Assembly: GCA_030673585.1 (NCBI GenBank)
Contig: DAOVIU010000070.1
Coordinates: 1 to 6,448 of the forward strand
From: Pseudomonadota bacterium
GTDB taxonomy: Bacteria; Desulfobacterota; BSN033; G020346125
DNA: 6,448 nt
Reading direction: 5' to 3'
Shown: positions 1 to 5,540 of the stretch, piece after piece
Numbering within the stretch: position 1 is the first letter of the stretch
Layout: each line of letters begins with the position of its first letter
Made by a program: the position numbers and the translations under genes
Notes under the pieces: generated by a model
Told to the model about the DNA's origin: nothing
Databases searched by the model: none
The model's input: the letters and a program-made list of their open reading frames with translations, nothing else

Positions 1-17
1 ATCTCTTCGATGTTCAT
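1..17 (-). CDS. Start of an unidentified gene cut by the left window edge
   Basis: Only five codons and part of a sixth are inside the window, beginning ATG at 15-17 and reading Met-Asn-Ile-Glu-Glu. The case for a real start is the upstream signal. A GGAGG core at 25-29 lies seven nucleotides from the ATG, and an extended -10 promoter-like sequence lies about 35 nucleotides upstream. The gene is in the same orientation as all others here and follows the lipid kinase stop by 127 nt. Nothing can be said about its product. Confidence 0.5.
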
Positions 18-49
18 CCCTTACCTCCGGTTTCATAAGTGAAGGGAAA

Positions 50-58
50 AGTATAACA
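50..58 (-). promoter_or_regulatory. Candidate extended -10 promoter for the left-edge gene
   Basis: On the minus strand the sequence reads TGTTATACT, a TGN extension followed by TATACT, which matches the sigma-70 -10 consensus at five of six positions. No good -35 is present at 16-18 nt; the best candidate, TGATCA at 18 nt, matches three of six. Extended -10 promoters tolerate this. The predicted transcript start is near 43, giving a leader of roughly 26 nt that contains the ribosome binding site at 25-29. It suggests the left-edge gene is transcribed independently of the lipid kinase. Confidence 0.35.
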
Positions 59-144
59 TCGCCCTGCCATCGGTGATCAGATTCGGACAACGCTATTTTA
101 ACATAATTTCATGGACTATCATAACAAATACGTAACAAAATTCC

Positions 145-1074
145 TTATGGCCTCGCCCTTATGAACCGTATGGCTGGACCAACATGAAGTCCAATTTCCC
201 TTTGGCCTTTGAATATCTCCCCGTCGATTTGCATGTCGGCCGGTTTCTCCAACTTGATCAAGGATCGGGTTGCCATACGGTTGAAGAGCTTCTCGTCCCT
301 CAACTCCATGCCGAGAAGCACCTTGAGCGCGCTCAACCCCATCCTTTTTGGACCCATGTCCAGGCAAAGGATTTGAAATAGACCCTCCTTCTCCCCGGCT
401 CGGCGGGTTGGCTTAAATCCCAATCCAACCCCCTTCACCGTTGAACCCAAAATAGCCGTATACCTCTCGCTCGGGATCTTCTCCCCATCAAGCCAGACAT
501 CAGCCTCAAATGCTTGGAAGAAATTCGCCCTCGCACTCTTCTTTTTCAAGGTCGAGGATAGGATGTTAACCAGAACCCTGATGGTTTTCCACCTCCCCCT
601 TCCCTCACCCCGATAGTAGGCATCCAGCAAATTCACGGGAAAACCCAGCCCGAAGATGAAGCCATATCGATTCCTCACCCTGAGGGTATTCGCCCGAACG
701 AGCTCAAGGGGAGCCCACCCCTTACTGATGCTTACGATCTGCTGGAGAATCCCCTCCGAAGAGCCCTTTATCCCAAGGGAGCCGGCGATGGTATTCATGG
801 TACCGCCCCGGAGGAACCCAATCGGCGGAAGATCCGCCTCACGATAGACCGGAATAAAGGCGCTGAGGGTATGGTGCAGGGTACCATCCCCGCCATCTAT
901 GACCAAGATATCGATTCTCGAGCGGCGAAATTCCCGCGCGATATCCGCAAGCTCCCCGAGGGTTCGCGCCTCGAGGAATATCCCCTCATTATCGAGAATC
1001 CCCCTGAGCCTTTCTATCCGAGTTGGATCCGCGGTGTTTTTTCCCGCCCTTGGATTGGTGACGACACCGATCAT
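145..1074 (-). CDS. Diacylglycerol kinase family lipid kinase (YegS/DgkB-like)
   Basis: Predicted ATP-dependent lipid kinase acting at the inner face of the cytoplasmic membrane, of the DAGK catalytic fold. With the start at 1074 the protein has 309 residues, near the usual 300. Visible motifs are NPRAGKN at residues 7-13, the nucleotide-binding GGDGT at 61-65, a second glycine motif GGTMNTIA at 90-97, and a C-terminal DGE at 284-286 that lies at the active site in this family. The open frame extends to an ATG at 1161. Its extra 29 residues fall before the conserved first strand (MIGVVTNP), and that ATG has no ribosome binding site. The chosen ATG has a weak AGAAG five nucleotides upstream, so the start is likely but not certain. 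The second motif has Thr where many relatives have Asp (GTxND). Substrate is unknown; diacylglycerol, an undecaprenyl precursor or another lipid are all possible. It lies 185 nt after the HD-GYP gene with no visible terminator between, so co-transcription is possible. Confidence 0.9.
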   Translation of the reverse strand: MIGVVTNPRAGKNTADPTRIERLRGILDNEGIFLEARTLGELADIAREFRRSRIDILVIDGGDGTLHHTLSAFIPVYREADLPPIGFLRGGTMNTIAGSLGIKGSSEGILQQIVSISKGWAPLELVRANTLRVRNRYGFIFGLGFPVNLLDAYYRGEGRGRWKTIRVLVNILSSTLKKKSARANFFQAFEADVWLDGEKIPSERYTAILGSTVKGVGLGFKPTRRAGEKEGLFQILCLDMGPKRMGLSALKVLLGMELRDEKLFNRMATRSLIKLEKPADMQIDGEIFKGQREIGLHVGPAIRFIRARP

Positions 1075-1259
1075 TGCCGCTTCTAGGAAACCGTCCTGCT
1101 TTTTCCTAATGATAGCGCATGGAGTCCGAAAAACAACTCCTTTCACCGCGCGAAGGGACATTTCGTCATTTCAAGGTCGAGTTCAATGAGGTGGGGGATT
1201 TGTTGCCAGGAATGATCTCTTTCAAGGGGATGGGAATGAGCCTAAGAACGAATCTGTGC

Positions 1260-2054
1260 CTATTCCCTCGAGAGATCGAGGGTATCGACGAAGAGCTTCA
1301 CAATTTCGGAATCGAATTGGGAACTAGCCCCCCGCGTAATGACATCAACAGACCGATCGAGGGACAGGCTTTGATGGAATGAACTTTCGGACCGAAGACA
1401 GTCAAATGTCTCGGCTACGAAGAGGACCCTCGCCTGCAGGGGAATCTTCTCCCCCGCCAATCCATCGGGATACCCTTTCCCGTCGAACCGCTCATGGTGA
1501 TGGCGGATGAGGGATCTCGTATCCCTCAATAGGTCCACGCTCTCGACGATCCGTTCCCCCATCGCCGGGTGTTGCTGTATTTGGTAGAATTCCTGATCCG
1601 TTAGCTTTCCAGGCTTCCCCAAGATATGTTCGCTAATCATGATCTTTCCCACATCATGGAGCAGGCCCGCCAATTCGATCAACCGTATTTCCTGTGGGGA
1701 GAAGCCCATGGACCTCGCTACGGTTGAAACGTAATCGGCTACCCTTCTTGAATGGCCGGAGACAATCCCATCCCTTGCGTCGAGGGCATTGGTCAGGGCC
1801 TGAAGGGTGTCCATATATCCTCTATAGAGCTCTTTATAGCTTTCCAGCACCTCCTCCCTGGAAGGCCTATCCTCCAAGGGACCAAAACTCCTGAGATCCT
1901 CCCGGCGGATGCGGTGATGTCCCCCGGGTGTCTTATAGGATTGTATTCTCCCCCCGTAGATGTAGTTCTTAATAGTCTGAACGGTCACCCCTAAGATCTC
2001 AGCCGCTTCTCTGGCGCTGACCATGTCAGCCTGTCGTGGAGCGGATTCTTTCAT
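1260..2054 (-). CDS. Excisionase/MerR-type HTH fused to HD-GYP domain (probable cyclic di-nucleotide phosphodiesterase)
   Basis: Protein of 264 residues. Residues about 11-57 form an excisionase/MerR-type DNA-binding helix-turn-helix: SAREAAEILGV, then TVQTIKNYI, then the wing-like TPGGHHRIRREDL. After a short linker, residues about 80-260 are an HD-GYP domain with GHS (His101), HDVGK (His133, Asp134), KPGKL (147-151), HP (His162), HHHE (185-188) and DGKGYPDGL (191-199). HD-GYP proteins hydrolyse cyclic di-GMP, or in some lineages cGAMP, using two or three metals. The C-terminal part is divergent: Glu215 stands where the family usually has Asp in VADxxDA, and the usual RPYR segment is replaced by SSFH. 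No membrane segment or receiver domain is present, so it is probably cytoplasmic. The start is firm: AAAGGAGGTG at 2059-2068 lies directly before the ATG. A DNA-binding regulator whose activity depends on a cyclic di-nucleotide is inference. Confidence 0.92.
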   Translation of the reverse strand: MKESAPRQADMVSAREAAEILGVTVQTIKNYIYGGRIQSYKTPGGHHRIRREDLRSFGPLEDRPSREEVLESYKELYRGYMDTLQALTNALDARDGIVSGHSRRVADYVSTVARSMGFSPQEIRLIELAGLLHDVGKIMISEHILGKPGKLTDQEFYQIQQHPAMGERIVESVDLLRDTRSLIRHHHERFDGKGYPDGLAGEKIPLQARVLFVAETFDCLRSESSFHQSLSLDRSVDVITRGASSQFDSEIVKLFVDTLDLSRE

Positions 2055-2117
2055 CCGACACCTCCTTTGCTGGGGCTTCCTTTAACGGCAAAAAGGGATA
2101 TTACCTCCGGGATTCCA

Positions 2118-2143
2118 GGAAGTCATCGATGATAGTGACTCCC
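2118..2143. repeat. Small inverted repeat upstream of the HTH-HD-GYP gene
   Basis: GGAAGTCA at 2118-2125 pairs with TGACTCCC at 2136-2143, eight pairs including one G-T wobble, around a 10-nt spacer. A perfect 10-bp palindrome, TCATCGATGA at 2123-2132, overlaps its left arm. No T-run follows on the minus strand, so it is not a standard terminator for the upstream gene. It could be a leader hairpin or a binding site for the excisionase-type HTH of the downstream product, but neither is demonstrated. Confidence 0.3.
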
Positions 2144-2177
2144 AGGAGATAAATCAGCAATTTATGTGCCAACCACC

Positions 2178-2732
2178 CTATTTTCCATGGCCGCTGGTTT
2201 TGACCCTGTCGAAATAGTACTGGAGCGATCGCGCCACCTCCTCGGATTCTATCAAAACCGCTACCTCATGATTGCTGGTCAATGCGTGGTATGTCCAATT
2301 GGTACTTCCGAGGAGAGTAATCCTTCCATCGACGATGATCAGCTTCGCATGGGTTGTTACAAATAGGGGATCGTAAATGACCTCCACTCCTTCTTTCGAT
2401 AACATTTGGCCCGTTAGCCTATTGCGCTCAGTGGTCCTATCCCCTCGATCGCTCGTCTCCAATATTACCTCCACGTCTATCCCCCTTTTCCGGGCAGATA
2501 TCAATTCACCGATAAGGATATTACTGGGGCTTTTGGGGTGTTTGGCATAGAAGCTCGCCTCGAACATCATCACTTGAATGGATTTCTTGGCACTTCTCAG
2601 TAGCTCGCGGGTGACCTGGAAATATTCCCTGTCGAGGACAAGCTTTACATCTTTGGCGGGTAAGGCATACGTTATCGGATGGCCCAGAAGGATAGTGAAA
2701 ACGAGAAGGTAAAAACCGATCATCCTGACCAT
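2178..2732 (-). CDS. Exported phospholipase D-like protein, single HKD motif (Nuc-type)
   Basis: Predicted periplasmic or secreted phosphodiesterase of the PLD superfamily, 184 residues from the ATG at 2730-2732. Residues 1-23 look like a Sec signal peptide (MVRM, hydrophobic GFYLLVFTILLG, then TYA before the likely cleavage). The mature part carries one HKD signature: His128, Lys130 and Asp135 in HAKLIIVDG, followed by Gly142, Ser143, Asn145 (GSTN) and Glu156. One HKD per chain and a mature length near 160 match Nuc-type nucleases, which work as dimers. Phospholipase or another phosphodiesterase activity cannot be excluded. The open frame runs to a GTG at 2876, but that start has no ribosome binding site and would bury the signal peptide. 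A purine-rich AAGGGGGGG precedes the chosen ATG, and a promoter-like sequence lies inside the longer version. The HTH-HD-GYP gene starts 123 nt downstream. Confidence 0.85.
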   Translation of the reverse strand: MVRMIGFYLLVFTILLGHPITYALPAKDVKLVLDREYFQVTRELLRSAKKSIQVMMFEASFYAKHPKSPSNILIGELISARKRGIDVEVILETSDRGDRTTERNRLTGQMLSKEGVEVIYDPLFVTTHAKLIIVDGRITLLGSTNWTYHALTSNHEVAVLIESEEVARSLQYYFDRVKTSGHGK

Positions 2733-2826
2733 CTTTATCCCCCCCTTGCTTGGATCTTTTGCCTGTTTGCCCTTGGGAGATGGTCCGAGAGCGATAATAA
2801 CAGAGGTGATTCCTCGACCCGAACCC

Positions 2827-2855
2827 ATTATAGAGAATTTCCCCTTTTTGCACAA
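2827..2855 (-). promoter_or_regulatory. Candidate sigma-70 promoter for the PLD-like gene
   Basis: On the minus strand a perfect TATAAT (2827-2832) lies 17 nt after TTGTGC (2850-2855), which matches the -35 consensus at only three of six positions. A transcript would start near 2820 and give a leader of about 88 nt before the ATG at 2732. If real, it excludes the upstream GTG start of the longest frame. The evidence is the -10 match and the spacing only. Confidence 0.33.
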
Positions 2856-2983
2856 ACGGAAATATACAGAGATCACTGAAAAACTATAAAAGGGAGCTCT
2901 GAGCGCGAATTAAACGTCTCGGAATTTCTACAATGTATTGAAATCATAGCTTTTTTTGTCACGATCGATTTGTGCTATCCACA

Positions 2984-3099
2984 TGAAATGATGGAATGTT
3001 GGAATATTGGAGTTGTGCGTATCAAAAGCGGAAAGAACAGATTTATTTTTTTCTTCCTGTCAACCCATCATTCCAGTATTCCATTATTCCAATATTCTA
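2984..3099. repeat. Inverted array of TGGAATNN octamers (MITE-like intergenic element)
   Basis: Left arm: four octamers in exact 8-nt register at 2984-3015 (TGAAATGA, TGGAATGT, TGGAATAT, TGGAGTTG). Right arm: five octamers in the opposite orientation at 3060-3099 (TCAACCCA, TCATTCCA, GTATTCCA, TTATTCCA, ATATTCTA, as read on the plus strand). The central 44 nt is A/T-rich with a run of T at 3043-3050. The arms can pair imperfectly into a long stem. Outer units are degenerate and inner ones near-perfect. From memory, similar TGGAAT-octamer palindromes are dispersed between genes in deltaproteobacterial genomes, which suggests a mobile or amplified non-coding element. No coding frame is convincing here. 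The rest of the 519-nt gap (2733-3251) holds only the candidate promoter at 2827-2855 and the hairpins at 3166-3240. Confidence 0.65.
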
Positions 3100-3165
3100 G
3101 CTGGAGTGAAGCGAACTTTAGAATGGTCGAAAAAATATTCTGAGCAGTGAGGATCGACCTTTACG

Positions 3166-3194
3166 GGGGTTTTCACCCCTCCCATATAAATGGG
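3166..3194 (-). other. Two adjacent GC-rich hairpins downstream of the transporter gene
   Basis: In transcript direction CCCAT-TTAT-ATGGG (3181-3194) is followed one base later by GGGGT-GAAA-ACCCC (3166-3179), each a perfect 5-bp stem with a tetraloop; the second loop is of the GNRA type. They begin about 58 nt after the transporter stop. The sequence after the second hairpin has no T-run, so intrinsic termination is doubtful. They may instead protect or process the 3' end of the mRNA. Confidence 0.35.
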
Positions 3195-3212
3195 GGTTTC
3201 TCAATGGGTTCA

Positions 3213-3240
3213 ATATACCCTCTGTGTGGTACGGGTATGT
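3213..3240 (-). other. Hairpin immediately after the transporter stop codon
   Basis: ATACCC at 3215-3220 pairs with GGGTAT at 3233-3238 around a 12-nt loop. Two further pairs, one a wobble, extend the stem outward. It starts about 12 nt after the transporter stop codon. No U-tract follows, so it is not a canonical terminator. With the two hairpins further downstream it makes a structured 3' region. Confidence 0.3.
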
Positions 3241-3251
3241 TTGCTTCCGAT

Positions 3252-4571
3252 TCAGGTAATGAAGTGGAGCTTCTCCACCCTCCCCTTCTTCTCGTCGACG
3301 GTGCAAAGGATGATCATTCCCACCACGAAAAAGAGGATGAGGGACAGGATACCCTTGCGAAGGCTGCCCGTAATGGAGAGGATCAAGCCATAAACCAGCG
3401 GCCCAAAAATGGATGCAAATTTTCCGGCCACCGCGTAGAATCCGAAAAACTCGGCGCTGTTTGCCTCGGGGGTGAAAAGACCCTGCAGCGATCGCGATGT
3501 CGCTTGGCTCCCCCCCAGCACCAGTCCCGCCATGATGCCCAGTATCCAATACTCCCTTTTAGGGCTCCAGAACAGGCCCAGGACGTATGCCCACACGACG
3601 ACCAGGATCCAAACCACAAGGGCAATGAGGATCGTCCTCTTGTTCCCGAGCACGTCGGCCAACACGCCGAACACCAAAGATCCCACGAAAGCAGTCCCTT
3701 GAACCAGTAAGAAGTAAACAATCAACTCCTCCGTTCCCATTCCCAGGACCTCGGCCCCAAAGATGGATGCCAGGATAATAATTGTCTGGATGCCATCATT
3801 GTAGATGAGAAAGGCCACTAGGAACTTGCTCAATTCCCGATATCTGCCGACCGTTTTGAGCGTATGGACGACCCGGGAAAACCCGATTCTCAGGTAGTTT
3901 TCCCCGTGGGGGAGACTGCGCTGCCGTCCCCTCTCCTGAACCCGCAGGAAAATGGGAAGGGAAAAAATTCCCCACCATACGGCAACGGAAAGGAAACAAT
4001 GGTGAACAGTGAAGTAATTCCTCTGGAATCCCAGAAAATGGGGGTACTTCAGCATGATCAAGTTGATGACCAGGAGTATTCCTCCCCCGATATAACCCAG
4101 GGCCCAACCAAGGCCTGATATACGACCAATGGTTTCATCCGTCGAAATTTCCGGCAGGAAACCATTGTAGAAAACATTACTCCCCGAAAACCCGATGTAG
4201 GCCGGGATGAAGAAAAGGGCACCAAGCCAGTAATCTCCTTCTCCAATGAAATATAAGAGCCCCGTAAAGAGAATTCCTCCGGAGCAGAAAAAGGCCAGGA
4301 ACTGCTTTTTTTTCCCCGAAAAATCGGCAATAGCCCCCAAGAAGGGGGCCGAAATGGCAACGCAAGCCATGGCTACTGAAACCGTGAAGGTAAAAAAGGC
4401 AGCGCCGGGAAGGCGAATCCCCAAAACCCTAATTCCAGCCTTCCCAAAGGCAACGACTTCCGCAAAATACCTGTTGAAGATGACCGCCAGGATGGTAGTT
4501 GCAAAGGCGGAGTTGGCGAAATCGTACATGGACCAGCTTAAGATCTCCCCCTTCCGTATGACCTTATCCAC
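3252..4571 (-). CDS. UMF1 (Atg22-like) family major facilitator transporter
   Basis: Polytopic inner-membrane transporter of about 439 residues, the usual size for the family, with about 12 hydrophobic segments. Family signatures are MYDFANSAFATT early in the first helix (residues 15-26), the loop GAIADFSGKKK (79-89), YNDGIQT (257-263), GGSQATSRSLQGLFTP (353-368) and AEFFGFY (373-379). Fungal Atg22 exports amino acids from the vacuole. Substrates of bacterial members are generally unassigned, so none is proposed here. The start chosen is GTG at 4569-4571, because GGAGG at 4579-4583 sits seven nucleotides before it. An ATG 15 nt upstream (4584-4586) is in frame but overlaps this ribosome binding site and has none of its own. 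The gene follows the nuclease-PDZ gene by 65 nt with no terminator between and is probably co-transcribed with it. A 519-nt gap with hairpins follows. Confidence 0.92.
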   Translation of the reverse strand: MDKVIRKGEILSWSMYDFANSAFATTILAVIFNRYFAEVVAFGKAGIRVLGIRLPGAAFFTFTVSVAMACVAISAPFLGAIADFSGKKKQFLAFFCSGGILFTGLLYFIGEGDYWLGALFFIPAYIGFSGSNVFYNGFLPEISTDETIGRISGLGWALGYIGGGILLVINLIMLKYPHFLGFQRNYFTVHHCFLSVAVWWGIFSLPIFLRVQERGRQRSLPHGENYLRIGFSRVVHTLKTVGRYRELSKFLVAFLIYNDGIQTIIILASIFGAEVLGMGTEELIVYFLLVQGTAFVGSLVFGVLADVLGNKRTILIALVVWILVVVWAYVLGLFWSPKREYWILGIMAGLVLGGSQATSRSLQGLFTPEANSAEFFGFYAVAGKFASIFGPLVYGLILSITGSLRKGILSLILFFVVGMIILCTVDEKKGRVEKLHFIT

Positions 4572-4578
4572 GGGGAAA

Positions 4579-4583
4579 CCTCC
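4579..4583 (-). promoter_or_regulatory. Ribosome binding site that decides the transporter start
   Basis: GGAGG on the minus strand, seven nucleotides before the GTG at 4571. It overlaps the first codons of the longer frame that starts at ATG 4586. The GTG is therefore the better start and shortens the product by five residues. Confidence 0.65.
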
Positions 4584-4636
4584 CATGGCAAGCTAGAGCC
4601 ATTACCGTATTCCCCGCTCCGCCCATCAAGGTTGCC

Positions 4637-5431
4637 TCACGGATGCATGACTAGTGGGATCGAATCCTTCCCCCTCTGGACGAGCAGTGTGATCCGTTCT
4701 CCCTCCCCGATATCTTGGACGATGGATCTAAAACTCCCGAGGCTCTGAATCCTCTGGCCATTAACCTCGATGATCACATCCCCCGTCTTGAGGTCCGCCC
4801 TCTCCGCTGGGCTTCCGGGCTTTACATCGGAAACCAAGACCCCTTGGGGACTCTTTAACCCGAAATGTTTGCTCAAGAGAGGCGTCATCTCCTGCACGGT
4901 TATCCCTTGTCCCATTATGAAGCGGTTCTCCCGGGTTGACTCCTCCAATTCGACACCTACGGCTTTTATGACTCCACTTGATACGAAAATGGGCGCTCCG
5001 GCCCTAAGGGCAATGGCAATGGCATCGCTTGGCCGGGAGTCAATTTGTATCTCCGATCCATCCAACGTAAGGTAGAGGATGGCATAGATGATACTCCCCT
5101 CCACCTTGTTGATGAGGACCCGAGCCAACTCGACCTTGACGCTGTTGAAAATATTGTTGATAAGGTCGTGGGTCATTGGCCGAATTGTCTTGATATCATT
5201 TATTTTTAGGCCAATGGCCCTGGCCTCGGAGAATCCGATCAGGATGGGCAGCGCCTTTTCACCCTTCAAATCGACGAGGACGACCACTGAGCTCTCCCCC
5301 ATGGGGTTCAAGTCCACCCCCTTTACCGTTACCTCCAAATTCTCCTCCCCCTCCGACGCCAATGGAGCCACCGGACTGATAAAGGGATTCGAACAGAAGA
5401 TAATGCATAGATAGATGATCCATCTTTTCAT
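4637..5431 (-). CDS. Exported bifunctional nuclease (DUF151) domain protein with C-terminal PDZ domain
   Basis: Protein of 264 residues. It begins with a likely Sec signal peptide (MKRWIIYLCIIFC, then a region ending near PVAPLAS, residues 1-25). Residues about 31-156 are a DUF151/bifunctional nuclease domain, with VTVKGV near its start, ILIGFSEARAI (63-73) and the hallmark RPSDAIAIALRAGAPIF (133-149). Residues about 184-262 are a PDZ domain with QGVLVSDV (196-203), GSPAERADLKTGDVI (206-220) and VNGQRI (223-228). Biochemically studied DUF151 members are reported to act on RNA and DNA; PDZ domains bind C-terminal or unfolded peptides. The combination suggests a periplasmic protein, but the substrate is unknown. 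The frame is open to an ATG at 5515, but that start would place an intrinsic terminator hairpin inside the gene and hide the signal peptide. AGGAGGG lies about 11 nt before the chosen ATG, slightly far. The UMF1 transporter follows after 65 nt. Confidence 0.9.
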   Translation of the reverse strand: MKRWIIYLCIIFCSNPFISPVAPLASEGEENLEVTVKGVDLNPMGESSVVVLVDLKGEKALPILIGFSEARAIGLKINDIKTIRPMTHDLINNIFNSVKVELARVLINKVEGSIIYAILYLTLDGSEIQIDSRPSDAIAIALRAGAPIFVSSGVIKAVGVELEESTRENRFIMGQGITVQEMTPLLSKHFGLKSPQGVLVSDVKPGSPAERADLKTGDVIIEVNGQRIQSLGSFRSIVQDIGEGERITLLVQRGKDSIPLVMHP

Positions 5432-5462
5432 TGCCCCAATTGCCCTCCTATTTCCCCAAAAC

Positions 5463-5494
5463 AAAAGCCATCGCCCTCGAGCGCGATGGCTTTT
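5463..5494 (-). terminator. Strong intrinsic terminator after the AcuB-like gene
   Basis: On the minus strand AAAAGCCATCGC pairs perfectly with GCGATGGCTTTT, a 12-bp stem around an 8-nt loop, followed by TTTTGTTTT. It begins 46 nt after the AcuB-like stop codon. Its T-run lies only about 30 nt before the start of the DUF151-PDZ gene. Either that gene is reached by readthrough or its promoter lies upstream, so the hairpin may also act as an attenuator. It is the clearest non-coding element of the window. Confidence 0.88.
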
Positions 5495-5540
5495 CAGGGT
5501 GTTGGGTCCGATCATTTGATCCCACTTCGAGGATGGTCCA

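Noticed and set aside
1075..1161. Longer start for the lipid kinase at ATG 1161
   Set aside because: The extra 29 residues precede the conserved first strand and the ATG lacks a ribosome binding site. It remains possible, so the choice is moderate.
899..1189. Plus-strand open frames opposite the lipid kinase
   Set aside because: They are antisense to conserved kinase motifs and show no domain.
2733..2876. Longer start for the PLD-like protein at GTG 2876
   Set aside because: No ribosome binding site precedes it, it would bury a clear signal peptide at residue 49, and a promoter-like sequence lies within it.
2984..3099. CRISPR array
   Set aside because: The units are 8 nt with no spacers of constant length and they invert across the centre; no cas gene is nearby.
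3118..3549. 143-codon minus-strand frame overlapping the transporter end
   Set aside because: It is out of frame with the transporter, rich in Gly, Arg and Pro, and has no domain pattern; it is a shadow of the real gene.
3147..3710. 187-codon plus-strand open frame opposite the transporter
   Set aside because: It lies antisense to a transporter with clear family motifs, has charged low-complexity composition without a recognisable domain and runs past the end of that gene into the hairpin region.
5432..5515. Longer start for the DUF151-PDZ protein at ATG 5515
   Set aside because: The extra codons contain a perfect terminator hairpin, the ATG lacks a ribosome binding site and the extension would hide the signal peptide.
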